A stretch of DNA of 64,000 nt from Fictibacillus arsenicus (GTDB lineage: Bacteria > Bacillota > Bacilli > Bacillales > Fictibacillaceae). The notes under the pieces were generated by a model. The model was not told the origin of the DNA and searched no databases. It saw only the letters and a program-made list of their open reading frames with translations. Below are positions 49,434 to 58,350 of this stretch, in pieces. Position 1 is the stretch's first letter. Each line of letters starts with the position of its first letter. The stretch is taken from the NCBI RefSeq assembly GCF_001999465.1, contig NZ_MQMF01000002.1, positions 496,001 to 560,000 on the forward strand, written 5' to 3'. Made by a program: the position numbers and the translations under genes.

Positions 49434-49482
49434 ACACTATGTTTTAAAATATAGTGTATGCCTTTTACATAAAAATCGGCAA
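49434..49482 (-). promoter_or_regulatory. acyl-CoA dehydrogenase promoter with overlapping palindrome
   Basis: Minus-strand TTGCCG (49477-49482), 18 bp, TACACT (49453-49458). The perfect inverted repeat ACACTAT-N10-ATAGTGT (49434-49457) covers the -10 box and start site, a classic repressor position. No cognate regulator is adjacent. Confidence 0.6.
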
Positions 49483-49560
49483 GGTATATGACCCATAATT
49501 CCCCTTTGACATCATCCTGACACATTCCTGAATGCTTGCTAAATTAAAAATGTAAAACCA

Positions 49561-49589
49561 TTTACAAGAACACTTGTTCGTGTTATTCT
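49561..49589 (+). promoter_or_regulatory. promoter containing an SOS (LexA/DinR)-like box
   Basis: TTTACA (49561-49566), 17 bp, TATTCT (49584-49589). AGAACACTTGTTCG (49567-49580) fills the spacer; its GAAC-N4-GTTC core is that of Bacillus LexA boxes (CGAACRNRYGTTYG), matching 12 of 14 positions. Confidence 0.6.
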
Positions 49590-49595
49590 GATTAT

Positions 49596-49663
49596 AGGTT
49601 AGATATTCCAACGCCTAACCTCCCCACCAGCGAGACCGGCCATCCCAGCCGGTCCATTTTTTT
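49596..49663 (+). ncRNA. candidate small RNA, about 70 nt, ending in a strong terminator
   Basis: Downstream of the SOS-like promoter, hairpin 1 pairs AGGTTAG (49596-49602) with CTAACCT (49615-49621). A single-stranded CCCCACCAGCGA linker follows. Hairpin 2, GACCGGC/GCCGGTC (49634-49654), is followed by T7. There is no ATG or usable frame. The C-rich linker recalls the pairing regions of Firmicute regulatory RNAs. Transcription is inferred from sequence only. Confidence 0.55.
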
Positions 49664-49665
49664 AA

Positions 49666-49703
49666 ATAAAAAAGACTCTGCAGAAATGGAACTCTGCAGA
49701 ATC
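49666..49703 (-). terminator. terminator of the 49714 gene
   Basis: Minus-strand stem GATTCTGCAGA/TCTGCAGAGTC with an 8-nt loop followed by T7. Confidence 0.85.
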
Positions 49704-49713
49704 CTTCTTAATA

Positions 49714-49959
49714 CTAATATCTAAAATCCATTCGCTGCCTTTTCACCCACAGCCATACACCTGTGATGAGATGAATAGCGATAACAACAAATAATGCACC
49801 ATATCTTTCCGTAATCCAGCCTACAAACCAAACTAACGGCAGTGTTAAAAACAAGTTCACAAGCATCAACACCCACGATGTTCTGGCGATGGCCACAATA
49901 AAAAGAACGATAGGCAATATAATAAAAACCCAGAATAGAATACTTTGAAATAATGCCAT
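49714..49959 (-). CDS. three-helix membrane protein, 81 aa
   Basis: Three hydrophobic helices (LFWVFIILPIVLFIVAI, LMLVNLFLTLPLVWFVG, ALFVVIAIHLITGVWLW) and a short basic C-terminus. ATG 49959 follows GGCGGAGGGG; the ATG at 49980 precedes that site. No family recognised. It follows the MFS transporter gene on the same strand by about 50 bp. Confidence 0.75.
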   Translation of the reverse strand: MALFQSILFWVFIILPIVLFIVAIARTSWVLMLVNLFLTLPLVWFVGWITERYGALFVVIAIHLITGVWLWVKRQRMDFRY

Positions 49960-50010
49960 AACTTCCCCTCCGCCTTTCATTATATAAGGGGTTCGTTACT
50001 TTCACCAGCT

Positions 50011-51297
50011 TTACACTGGTACTTTTTCTTTCAGATCCAAATCAGTTGTTTCTTCTGTTTCTTCAACATCATATTTAGGCAATGTGACCATATAGAACAA
50101 GCCAACAATAAAGAGTGCACCACCTACTACCCAGAATAGCGCTTCAACCGATAAAAATTTTGGGAAGAACGCCGCGATCAACGCAAGTGTGACCGTGTGT
50201 GAAAGCATATTAATCGGTGTGATTGCACCTTGAACACGCCCCATCATTTTTGGATCAACGATTTTTGGAAGCCATCCGCCTAAGCCGATGTTAACAAGCG
50301 GGATACTAAGCCCCATTAGAGCAGTGAAAATAAAGAAAACCCAAATGTTTGCAGCTACTGCACAAAGACCAATTGCTACTCCGCTTGCAAAAAGACCAAT
50401 AATAATAGCCGTTGAGAGCTTTATCTTCTTAGCAAGCATCGAACAAATGACACTTCCAGCCAGGACAGAAACACCAAACACAACACCCATCCACATCATC
50501 ATTTGCTCATAATTTTCTGGAGCGAGTTTGTATTTCATAATAAATGCAGGCATGACTGAAAGACCGCCATTGACTACACCGAACAAGAAAAAACCAAAAA
50601 TTAAAGACATCAGCAATTTAGAATTTTTTATATAGGCGAAGCCTGCACCAAAGTCTTTCCATACCATCCCGATATTAATATCTTTAAACTTATGTTTTCC
50701 ATTCGGCAAACGCACTTCTTCATTCACTTTCATACTCATGATTAATATAGCGGAAACCACATATGTAACAAGGTCAAATGCGATAGCTCCTTGAATACCG
50801 ACACTCCAGTAAATAAAGATCGCCAGCATGTTTCCAAAAAGCATGAACATACTTCCAACCATCTGATTCAATCCTGCAGCAATCGCATATTCATCTTTGG
50901 ATAAGATTCCTTGTACCATGGCTTGGTCCGCTGGGAAGAAGAACTTGCCGACGGCACTTCTCAAAAATAGAATTGCAAAGATTAATGGCATCCAATCCAG
51001 CCAGATTGCACCCATTAATGCCAAACATAGGACAGCGCAAATCCAGTCACAATATAAAGCGATCTTCTGACGATCCATCCTGTCTGCAAGCACACCTACA
51101 ATAAAAAAGACGGCTAATGTAGGCAATGAATACATCAACTCAGCCAGTGTCGCATAAAATGGCTGTTCACCAAACTTATCTAATAAATAAAACATAAAAG
51201 CTGTAACGCCGATGATACTCCCCATCATTGAAGTAAACCCAGCTAAAAAAAGCTTGCTGAAGTTTCGGTTCTGAAATATTTTCAGAAAATCTTTCAT
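50011..51297 (-). CDS. MFS transporter, macrolide-efflux-like
   Basis: The 428-residue protein has twelve membrane helices. The MFS motif GVLADRMDRQK (~67-77) lies after helix 2 and GRVQGAITPINML in the second half, as in MefA/YkuC-like drug exporters. Substrate unknown. GGGGG precedes ATG 51297. A small ACCAG/CTGGT hairpin at the stop lacks a T run, so read-through into 49714 is possible. Confidence 0.9.
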   Translation of the reverse strand: MKDFLKIFQNRNFSKLFLAGFTSMMGSIIGVTAFMFYLLDKFGEQPFYATLAELMYSLPTLAVFFIVGVLADRMDRQKIALYCDWICAVLCLALMGAIWLDWMPLIFAILFLRSAVGKFFFPADQAMVQGILSKDEYAIAAGLNQMVGSMFMLFGNMLAIFIYWSVGIQGAIAFDLVTYVVSAILIMSMKVNEEVRLPNGKHKFKDINIGMVWKDFGAGFAYIKNSKLLMSLIFGFFLFGVVNGGLSVMPAFIMKYKLAPENYEQMMMWMGVVFGVSVLAGSVICSMLAKKIKLSTAIIIGLFASGVAIGLCAVAANIWVFFIFTALMGLSIPLVNIGLGGWLPKIVDPKMMGRVQGAITPINMLSHTVTLALIAAFFPKFLSVEALFWVVGGALFIVGLFYMVTLPKYDVEETEETTDLDLKEKVPV

Positions 51298-51439
51298 TCT
51301 AAAACCCCCAATTTTCTATGTAACAATGTTCTACTACCATTTTCTACCTAATTCCATCTTTTGTAAATGTTTTTTTAGGTTGAACTTTCCGCATTATAAC
51401 GATACTCTAGACAGAGAGCAAAATAGAGAGGATACTAAC

Positions 51440-52621
51440 ATGATTCATTTATTTTCACACAACGATTTAGACGGAAAATCGTGCGGCTACCTCGCACAGC
51501 TAGCTTTTGGAGACAACTGCAAAATTTCTTATTGTTCACATGGAACGATCAACGACCGAGTCGAACAGCTTTTGGATAACCCAAAAGAAAGAAAAACAGA
51601 AATTATTATTACGGATATCGCCGTAAACGAAGAATTAATGATGCGTCTGGACGAACGCTCTAATGCTGGTGGGAAAGTTAAACTGATCGACCATCATGCT
51701 ACAGCACTTCACTTTAACGGATTTGACTGGGGACATGTTCAAGTCCGCTATGACGATGATCGCCTGACTTGTGCAACTTCCCTTTTCTATGAATATTTAT
51801 TGGAGAACGGCAAGCTGAAAGATACAGGCGCTCTAAAAGAATATGTAGAGCTAGTCAGACTTTATGACACATGGGAATGGTTTGATCAGAAGGTCGAAGC
51901 GAAACGTCTAAATGACTTATTCTTTATTCTTCCTCCTGATAAGTTTGAAGAACAGATCATGGAACGTCTAAAAGGCGATTCATTTCAGTTCTCTGAAACG
52001 GAAACAACGATTCTTGATCTAGAAGAAGAAAACATCGCTGATTACATTAAGAAAAAGCAGCGCCAAATGGTTGAGATTTGGGACACTTGGTCCCTAGGTG
52101 AAGGATCTGAGGAGAAGACTTACAAGATCGGTATTCTTCATGCTGAACGTTATCATTCAGAGCTCGGCAACGAGATCAACCGTGAGAACCCTCACTTAGA
52201 TCTAATTGTAATCTTGAACATCGCAAACAAAAGGATCGGACTTCGTACCATTCATGAAGAAGTGGATTGCTCAATTTACGCTAAGCAGTATGGAGGCGGC
52301 GGACACCCTAAAGCATCCGGCGGAACGATGACACCAGAAGCTTTTGAGAAGTTTGTTGTAGCAGCTTTCCAGGAACAGCCACGCAGAATTGATGCACCGA
52401 AGAACGAACACAATGTGAAAGAAAATCCTGATGGAACCATGTACGTGAATAAATATCAGGAAGTTTCAAAGATCTACTCTGACGATAACGAAACTTGGCT
52501 GATCACACATAAAACACATCCAGTCGAAGAAACGTTTGATAGTTTTCAAGCAGCTGAAAACCATGTTAAACGCCACTTTGAAGGCTGGCTAATGCGGGAT
52601 GATGAAGTAAATAACAATTAA
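51440..52621 (+). CDS. nrnB: DHH/DHHA1 family oligoribonuclease NrnB-like
   Basis: The 393-residue protein has HNDLDGKSCGYLAQLAFG (DHH motif I), TDIAV, KLIDHHATAL (Asp84, His85, His86) and DHHA1 motif GGGGHPKASGG (~294-304). It matches B. subtilis NrnB (YngD), which degrades nanoRNA and short oligonucleotides from the 5' or 3' end. AGAGAGGAT precedes ATG 51440; the longer frame from 51326 has no site. A strong terminator follows. Confidence 0.85.
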   Translation: MIHLFSHNDLDGKSCGYLAQLAFGDNCKISYCSHGTINDRVEQLLDNPKERKTEIIITDIAVNEELMMRLDERSNAGGKVKLIDHHATALHFNGFDWGHVQVRYDDDRLTCATSLFYEYLLENGKLKDTGALKEYVELVRLYDTWEWFDQKVEAKRLNDLFFILPPDKFEEQIMERLKGDSFQFSETETTILDLEEENIADYIKKKQRQMVEIWDTWSLGEGSEEKTYKIGILHAERYHSELGNEINRENPHLDLIVILNIANKRIGLRTIHEEVDCSIYAKQYGGGGHPKASGGTMTPEAFEKFVVAAFQEQPRRIDAPKNEHNVKENPDGTMYVNKYQEVSKIYSDDNETWLITHKTHPVEETFDSFQAAENHVKRHFEGWLMRDDEVNNN

Positions 52622-52627
52622 CACAAA

Positions 52628-52677
52628 GACTGGCTCAGAAAGGTTGTAAGTGCAACCAAAATGAGCCAGTTTTTTTG
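52628..52677 (+). terminator. Rho-independent terminator
   Basis: ACTGGCTCA/TGAGCCAGT outer stem, inner GGTTG/CAACC, T7. Confidence 0.92.
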
Positions 52678-52746
52678 ATTTGTACACATGATTAAACTGA
52701 AACTAGGTATCCTAATGACGTAATAAAAATATTAGGAGGAATTTCT

Positions 52747-53403
52747 ATGCCTAACCAAAATCAAAACCAAAATCAAATGCAAAACGGAACTCAAATGCCG
52801 CAAAATATGATGACAAATCAAGCTATGAATAAAAACCATGGCGGCCACGAGTTGTTTGATGCACATGAAATTATTGCCGGTATCATCAGCATGCTTGATC
52901 AATATCAAATGTATGATCAGCACATTAAGGACCCGATCTTAAAAGATATCAACCACCGCCAATCTGCATTTGTAACCCAAATGTACAATACAATCGTTGA
53001 TTGCTTCAGTACTGGACAAGACCCGAAAGTTCCGACTCAGCAATACAAAATGAACCAGGATAACACTATTGTTTATGGCATTAAGCCGGGAGCGCCGAAA
53101 AAGCCAAATCAATCTGTGAACGACCTTTCAGACAAAGGATTATCTGCATACATGTTAGGAAACACAAAATCATTAGCTACGCTTTTAGCCATGACAGCAC
53201 TTGAGATGACAAACCCTGTATTACGCCGTGTTGTCGCAGATAGTGTTCCAAACTTTATTGAAATGAGCTACGAGATCTTTTTATATCAAAATAAACATGG
53301 ATATTATCAGGTTCCCCAATTAAAAGATCAAGATATGACTGCGATGCTTCAAAGTTATGCACAAGCTCCAGAGCAAAACAATCCTGGGGATGTGCCTCAT
53401 TAA
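52747..53403 (+). CDS. spore coat protein, CotF family
   Basis: The 218-residue protein has an Asn/Gln/Met-rich N-terminus (NQNQNQNQMQNGTQ) and a Coat_F-like helical domain: ELFDAHEIIAGIISMLDQY (~35-53) and RQSAFVTQMYNTIVDCF, with a second copy-like helical pair at ~135-185. It probably assembles into the spore coat. TTAGGAGGAATTTCT precedes ATG. No clear mother-cell sigma promoter was found. Confidence 0.85.
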   Translation: MPNQNQNQNQMQNGTQMPQNMMTNQAMNKNHGGHELFDAHEIIAGIISMLDQYQMYDQHIKDPILKDINHRQSAFVTQMYNTIVDCFSTGQDPKVPTQQYKMNQDNTIVYGIKPGAPKKPNQSVNDLSDKGLSAYMLGNTKSLATLLAMTALEMTNPVLRRVVADSVPNFIEMSYEIFLYQNKHGYYQVPQLKDQDMTAMLQSYAQAPEQNNPGDVPH

Positions 53404-53405
53404 AA

Positions 53406-54182
53406 ATGGCTTACTTTGAAACAGCAGATGGCGTTTCTTTATCTTACCGTGTTAGAGGAGACGGGGTGCCCATCATCTTTATCCACCCTCCACTCCTTAC
53501 ATCTGAAAATTTCACTTATCAGGAAGATGAATTATCAAAAATATATAAGGTAATCACTTTTGATATTAGAGGCCATGGTAAAAGTTATTATTCAAGTTCT
53601 CCTCTTACGTATCCACTAATTGTAGAGGATATTAAACAGCTCCTGGATCATCTCGGTATTGAAAAAGCCTATGTGTGTGGATATTCGACCGGCGGTTCTA
53701 TTGTCTTGGAGTTCTTACTTACACTGCCAGATCGAGCTCTTGGCGGAATCATCATAAGCGGTATGTCTGAAGCACATGGTGTCTTAAAAGATAAAATCGA
53801 GCTAGGGAGATCTCTGGCTGCCCAGGATGCCGTACCTCTTATTGCTTTATCCGTTTCCAAGACGAACTCAAATAACAGCGAGATGTTCCGACTTCTATTT
53901 ACATCATCAATGAAGGGTAATGCAATAAATATCGAGCAGTATTATGCTTATAGTGCAGAATACAATTGCACAAATCAGCTCTCGAACATTGATTTGCCAG
54001 TTCTTCTCGTTTACGGGAAGAAAGACAGGCAGTTTCATCCATATGCCAAGATACTGAATCGGAAATTGCAATACAATGAATTAAAAATCGTGGATAATGT
54101 AAAGCACCAGATACCAACAAAAGCTGCTGATGAGCTGAATCAGTACATGAAAGAATTTATCATGAGCATAACAGCAAATTAA
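53406..54182 (+). CDS. alpha/beta hydrolase
   Basis: The 258-residue protein has oxyanion IFIHPPL, the nucleophile elbow GYSTGG (~91-96), an acid in LLVYGKKDRQF, and a C-terminal VKHQIP catalytic His. An esterase or lipase-type activity is likely; the substrate is unknown. ATG 53406 is only 2 bp after the coat-protein stop with GGGGATG upstream, so the two genes are translationally coupled. Confidence 0.9.
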   Translation: MAYFETADGVSLSYRVRGDGVPIIFIHPPLLTSENFTYQEDELSKIYKVITFDIRGHGKSYYSSSPLTYPLIVEDIKQLLDHLGIEKAYVCGYSTGGSIVLEFLLTLPDRALGGIIISGMSEAHGVLKDKIELGRSLAAQDAVPLIALSVSKTNSNNSEMFRLLFTSSMKGNAINIEQYYAYSAEYNCTNQLSNIDLPVLLVYGKKDRQFHPYAKILNRKLQYNELKIVDNVKHQIPTKAADELNQYMKEFIMSITAN

Positions 54183-54183
54183 A

Positions 54184-54214
54184 AGAACTTTCCTCTCGGA
54201 AAGTTCTTACTTTT
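54184..54214 (+). terminator. Rho-independent terminator
   Basis: AAGAACTTTC/GAAAGTTCTT stem with a 6-nt loop and TTTTTA tail. Confidence 0.88.
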
Positions 54215-54338
54215 TATTCAATCCTACCTGTATGGTTAATGTTAAGGTCCACATCTACATCGTTATCCTGAAAGATTTTTATAATTCTTTGTACATCTTT
54301 TTCAATATTGATCTAAGTGGTTTAAATTGATTTGTTTA

Positions 54339-54788
54339 TTAATTACTAGTGGTCTCCCCTTGCAGCCTGTAGAGCATATTTGTCAGCGTTTTATTCAAAA
54401 TCGTTAATTCCGCATTATCCATCGAAATGTCTTCCACTAATTTAGAAGGAATGCATTCTGCTTTTTCTTTTAGTTCTTTACCTTTATTGGTTAAAGAAAT
54501 AATCACACTTCTCTCGTCTTTAGCTGACCTTTTTCTTTCAATGATTCCGTTGACTTCCATACGTTTCAGCATGGGAGTTAAGGTGCCCGAATCCAAAAAC
54601 AATCGTTTTCCTATTTCTTTCACGGTCATCGCATCTTTTTCCCAGAGCAGCAGCATGACCAAATATTGAGGATACGTCATATCCAGATCTTCTAACAAGT
54701 TTCTGTACAGTTTCGTGATTTCACGTTCAAGGGTGTAAATTTTAAAGCAAATTTGGCTTTCTAATAACAAGGGATTTTGATCTTCCAT
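54339..54788 (-). CDS. ohrR: OhrR, MarR-family organic-peroxide-sensing repressor
   Basis: The 149-residue protein has the sensor Cys14 in LESQICFKIY, the hallmark of one-Cys OhrR. A winged helix follows (TVKEIGKRLFLDSGTLTPMLKRMEVNGIIERKR). It represses ohr until Cys14 is oxidised by organic peroxides. ATG 54788 follows GAAGGAAAGG; the earlier ATG 54812 lies before that site. It is divergent from ohr, with operators in the shared region. Confidence 0.93.
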   Translation of the reverse strand: MEDQNPLLLESQICFKIYTLEREITKLYRNLLEDLDMTYPQYLVMLLLWEKDAMTVKEIGKRLFLDSGTLTPMLKRMEVNGIIERKRSAKDERSVIISLTNKGKELKEKAECIPSKLVEDISMDNAELTILNKTLTNMLYRLQGETTSN

Positions 54789-54842
54789 AATCGATTCCTT
54801 TCCTTCATTCATAGCTTCTTTCTATTATACATTAGTTTTGCG

Positions 54843-54899
54843 CAATTTAATTGTTTGACATTATTACAATAAGATCTTATTATTTAATTGTACACAATT
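54843..54899 (+). promoter_or_regulatory. ohr promoter with two OhrR-like operators
   Basis: TTGACA (54855-54860), 17 bp, TATTAT (54878-54883). AATTGTACACAATT (54886-54899, perfect 14-bp palindrome) overlaps the start site. CAATTTAATTG (54843-54853) lies next to the -35 box toward ohrR. Both resemble the TACAATT-type OhrR sites of B. subtilis. Confidence 0.7.
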
Positions 54900-54933
54900 T
54901 AATTTTACACAAATAAAAGGAGTGTTATTCATT

Positions 54934-55356
54934 ATGGAAAAGTTATATACAGCAAAAGCAACAGCTGAAGGCGGAAGAGCGGGAACGGTTAAAAGTAATG
55001 ATGGTGTATTAAGCCACAAGTTAGCCATGCCAAAAGGACTTGGTGGATCCGGAGACGAGAGTGCAACCAATCCTGAACAATTATTTGCTGCTGGTTATGC
55101 TGCTTGCTTTGACTCCGCGTTGAACCTTGTAGCGAGACAATCAAAAAAACGGATTGAATCCAAAGTGACTGCTGAAGTTTCAATCGGTAAAGATACAGAT
55201 GGGGGCTTTAAGCTGGGAGTCGTGCTTCATGTTGGGGTCAGCGGAGTATCAGAAGAGGAAGCTCAAGAACTTGTCCAAACAGCACATGGCGTTTGCCCGT
55301 ACTCAAAAGCAACAAAAGGAAATATTGAAGTAGAATTAAATACAGAAGTATTGTAA
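54934..55356 (+). CDS. ohr: organic hydroperoxide resistance protein Ohr (OsmC family)
   Basis: The 140-residue protein has catalytic Cys58 (GYAACFDSAL) and Cys121 (GVCPYSKAT), with the family Arg15 and Glu48 in place. Ohr reduces fatty-acid and other organic hydroperoxides with lipoyl-dependent recycling. ATG 54934 follows AAGGAGTG. Divergent from its repressor ohrR; a terminator follows. Confidence 0.95.
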   Translation: MEKLYTAKATAEGGRAGTVKSNDGVLSHKLAMPKGLGGSGDESATNPEQLFAAGYAACFDSALNLVARQSKKRIESKVTAEVSIGKDTDGGFKLGVVLHVGVSGVSEEEAQELVQTAHGVCPYSKATKGNIEVELNTEVL

Positions 55357-55364
55357 AAAAATTA

Positions 55365-55391
55365 TGGACCACAAATGTTGGTCCTTTTTTT
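55365..55391 (+). terminator. Rho-independent terminator
   Basis: GGACCA/TGGTCC stem with a 7-nt loop and T7. Confidence 0.85.
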
Positions 55392-55440
55392 ATGGAAAAA
55401 ATTCGTTTGACCCGTATCCAGAAGGCACTCTCTAAGCTAT

Positions 55441-55479
55441 AATTATTCAAAAACGAATAATTATTCAGAATTGTATAAT
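55441..55479 (+). promoter_or_regulatory. inverted repeat and -10 box before the sigma-54 activator gene
   Basis: AATTATTC-aaaaac-GAATAATT (55441-55462) is a perfect 8-bp inverted repeat at the position of a -35 box. TATAAT follows at 55474-55479 without a good -35, suggesting activator- or autoregulator-dependent transcription. Confidence 0.5.
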
Positions 55480-55514
55480 AAAATTGCTACTAATAATCGA
55501 AAGGGATGATTATT

Positions 55515-56891
55515 TTGACCTCTTCTTCTACATGGAATGAAAACGAACAAATTCTTCATTCATTAAAAGACGATATTTTAGTAACAAACGTAGATGGAAT
55601 TATTCTAAAAGTCAGCGAAGTTACAGGTAAGATTTACGGTGTAGATTCTGAGAGCCTGATTGGAAAATCTGTATATGATCTTGAAAGACAAGGATTATTT
55701 ACTCCGATATTAACCCCTATGGTTGTAAAAGAAAATAAGAAGATCACCTTTGTCCAAACAACGAATAAAGGAAAAAAACTGCTGGTAACAGGCATCCCCG
55801 TGTATAACGAAAAAGGTGAGCTTTACAGGATTGTCAGTTATTCGCATGATATTACTGAACTAGCAGAATACAAAGATTTTTTAATTACAATGGAAGAAGA
55901 AATGGAACGTGTCAAAAGCGAATTGGATCTGTTGAGAAGTAAGCAACTCATGGATGCTGGAATCATAGCAAACAGTGAAGATATGAAAAAGGTAATCAGT
56001 ACAGCGCTTCAATTATCCGAAGTCGATGTGAATGCGCTGATTCTTGGCGAATCTGGTGTCGGAAAATCACTTCTTGCAAAATTCATACATAATAAAAGTC
56101 AGCGAAATAAAGGCCCATTCATTGAAGTAAACTGCGGTGCCATTCCTGACTCGTTGTTTGAGGCTGAATTATTTGGTTACGAACCGGGTGCATTTACAGG
56201 TGCACACCAAAAAGGAAAGTTAGGGTTGATTGAACTCTCTAATGGTGGAACACTCTTTTTAGATGAAATAGGTGAATTGCCGCTGCATCATCAAGTAAAA
56301 GTGTTAAAAGTGATTCAGGAAAAGCAGTTTTACCGAGTAGGTGGAACGAAGCCAATCAAAGTAGATTTCCGTTTGATCTCTGCTACGAATAAAGACTTGA
56401 ATACTGCTATTCAAGAGAAAAGGTTCAGGGAAGATTTATATTTTCGATTAAACGTTGTTCCTGTAACAATTCCTCCTCTCCGAAAACGAACAGAAGACAT
56501 CGTACCTCTTATACATTTGCTGCTGCAGCAGTTTGAGGAGAAATATAATCGCGAAAAGAAATTAGATGAAGCGGTCGTGCACCACTTGTTGCATTACGAA
56601 TGGAAAGGCAATGTGCGGGAACTTATTAATATTATGGAAAGATTAGTCGTTCTCTCACCTTCAACCCTTATTACAGTAGAACAGCTTCCAGACCATTTAA
56701 AGGAAGGTCCTACCCTTTCTCCGCCTTCAGTTATTAGCGATAAAACATTGAAAGAACTATTGGAAGAAACGGAAAAACAAATTTTATTAAAAGCGAGAAA
56801 AAAATACATAACGACTATACGAATGGCAGATGCTCTCGGGACAAGCCAACCTTCAATTGTTAGAAAATTAAAAAAGTATAGAATTTATTAA
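55515..56891 (+). CDS. sigma-54-dependent transcriptional activator (PAS + AAA+ + Fis HTH)
   Basis: The 458-residue protein has a PAS sensor (~10-115), a short coiled coil (~120-140) and a sigma-54 AAA+ domain. The latter has Walker A GESGVGKS, GAFTGA loop and Walker B LFLDEIGELP. A Fis-type helix-turn-helix ends the protein (TTIRMADALGTSQPSIVRKLKKY). It drives ATP-dependent opening of sigma-54 (SigL) promoters. TTG 55515 follows AAAGGGATGA. The target is almost certainly the -24/-12 promoter 6 bp past its stop codon. Confidence 0.93.
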   Translation: MTSSSTWNENEQILHSLKDDILVTNVDGIILKVSEVTGKIYGVDSESLIGKSVYDLERQGLFTPILTPMVVKENKKITFVQTTNKGKKLLVTGIPVYNEKGELYRIVSYSHDITELAEYKDFLITMEEEMERVKSELDLLRSKQLMDAGIIANSEDMKKVISTALQLSEVDVNALILGESGVGKSLLAKFIHNKSQRNKGPFIEVNCGAIPDSLFEAELFGYEPGAFTGAHQKGKLGLIELSNGGTLFLDEIGELPLHHQVKVLKVIQEKQFYRVGGTKPIKVDFRLISATNKDLNTAIQEKRFREDLYFRLNVVPVTIPPLRKRTEDIVPLIHLLLQQFEEKYNREKKLDEAVVHHLLHYEWKGNVRELINIMERLVVLSPSTLITVEQLPDHLKEGPTLSPPSVISDKTLKELLEETEKQILLKARKKYITTIRMADALGTSQPSIVRKLKKYRIY

Positions 56892-56896
56892 CATTT

Positions 56897-56912
56897 TGGC
56901 ACAAAACTTGCA
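56897..56912 (+). promoter_or_regulatory. sigma-54 (-24/-12) promoter
   Basis: TGGCAC-AAAAC-TTGCA matches the sigma-54 consensus TGGCAC-N5-TTGCW exactly, with GG and GC 12 bp apart. The predicted start is near 56923, about 50 bp before the aminotransferase GTG. Confidence 0.9.
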
Positions 56913-56974
56913 TGGATATTCTGCATAGATATTTTTTATTCAACTAGAGATTGAATATTCAAGGAGGTCATTTT

Positions 56975-58315
56975 GTGTCAACAAACTGGAGTCATCTTGT
57001 AACGGAAATGCCAGATCTATTAGCCCCCAGTATGGCTAAGGATCATCCAAACCTACCTGTAGTAAAAGCGGAAGGCTGTTATTACTACGGATTGGACGGA
57101 AAGCAATATCTTGATTTCACTTCTGGTATCGCAACAGCTAACACGGGCCATCGTCATCCGAAAGTCGTACAAGCGATTAAAAATGGTGCTGACCATCTCA
57201 TGCATGGCCCTTCTGGTGTCATCATGTATGAATCGATCTTGAAGCTTTCAAAGGAATTGGCAAAAGTTTTACCTGGTGATCTCGATTGTTTCTTCTTTGC
57301 TAACAGTGGTACAGAGGCAATTGAGGGAGCGATCAAACTAGCCAAGCATGTAACGAAACGTCCGTATGTCGTTTCCTTTATCGGCTGTTTCCATGGCAGA
57401 TCGCTAGGTGCATTAAGTGTTACAACTTCCAAAAGCAAATATCGGAAGTTCCTTCAGCCGAACGGTCTCGCTTATCAAGTACCCTATGCTGATGTGAAGG
57501 GCTGCCCGAGTGGAATGAATCCTGAAACGTACGTGATCGAGAAGCTTGAGAGAGATTTTGAAACCTTGTTTAATCATCAAGTAACACCAGAAGAAGTGGC
57601 TTGTATGATTGTAGAACCTGTTCTTGGTGAAGGCGGCTATATCGTACCTCCAAGTGGATGGCTGAAAAAAATTAGAGAGGTTTGCGATAGACATGGCATT
57701 CTGCTCATTTTTGATGAAGTCCAAACGGGATTTGGTCGCACTGGTGAGTGGTTTGCAGCACAGACATTTGATGTCATACCTGATATTATGGCGATTGCAA
57801 AAGGGATTGCTTCAGGTCTGCCTTTAAGTGCTACTGTCGCTTCTAAAGAATTGATGAAGCAATGGCCGTTAGGAAGTCATGGAACAACGTTCGGAGGAAA
57901 TCCGATCGCTTGTGAAGCGGCACTTGCTACGATTGCTGTTTTAAAAGAAGAAAAGCTTGTTGAGAACTCGAAAAACATGGGAGCATATGCTTACGAACGG
58001 TTGCAAGTGTTACAGCAAGAATCACCTGTTATTGGCAGTATCAGAGCACTTGGTCTCATGATCGGCATCGAAATCGTTGATCCTTTGACTGGAAAGCCTG
58101 ACGGAAACGGTTTAATGACCATCCTGGACAAATGCTTAGAAAAAGGAGTGCTTTTCTACCTATGCGGAAACCATGGAGAAGTGATTCGGATGATTCCTCC
58201 TCTAACAGTGAATAAAGAACAAATCGATTACGGCCTGTCTGTTTTGGAAGAAGCTGTTTTGGAATATCAGAATGAACTTCACATGCAGTTAAGCGGAAGC
58301 TATCAAAAGGTATGA
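56975..58315 (+). CDS. class III (omega) aminotransferase, GabT-like
   Basis: The 446-residue PLP enzyme has [17 protein letters not shown] (~105), [24 protein letters not shown], and [13 protein letters not shown] with the PLP-binding Lys (~275). It resembles 4-aminobutyrate or related omega-amino-acid aminotransferases; the exact amine is unknown. GTG 56975 follows AAGGAGG. A sigma-54 promoter and adjacent activator control it, and a transporter follows, indicating inducible amine or amino-acid catabolism. Confidence 0.92.
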   Translation: MSTNWSHLVTEMPDLLAPSMAKDHPNLPVVKAEGCYYYGLDGKQYLDFTSGIATANTGHRHPKVVQAIKNGADHLMHGPSGVIMYESILKLSKELAKVLPGDLDCFFFANSGTEAIEGAIKLAKHVTKRPYVVSFIGCFHGRSLGALSVTTSKSKYRKFLQPNGLAYQVPYADVKGCPSGMNPETYVIEKLERDFETLFNHQVTPEEVACMIVEPVLGEGGYIVPPSGWLKKIREVCDRHGILLIFDEVQTGFGRTGEWFAAQTFDVIPDIMAIAKGIASGLPLSATVASKELMKQWPLGSHGTTFGGNPIACEAALATIAVLKEEKLVENSKNMGAYAYERLQVLQQESPVIGSIRALGLMIGIEIVDPLTGKPDGNGLMTILDKCLEKGVLFYLCGNHGEVIRMIPPLTVNKEQIDYGLSVLEEAVLEYQNELHMQLSGSYQKV

Positions 58316-58350
58316 CTACCATCTTTCAATAAAAAAGGAGGTTTTTTAAC

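Noticed and set aside
54214-54338. Coding-looking minus-strand stretch after ohrR (DVQRIIKIFQDNDVDVDL)
   Set aside because: It is open for about 30 codons but preceded by a stop and has no start codon; at most a gene relic.
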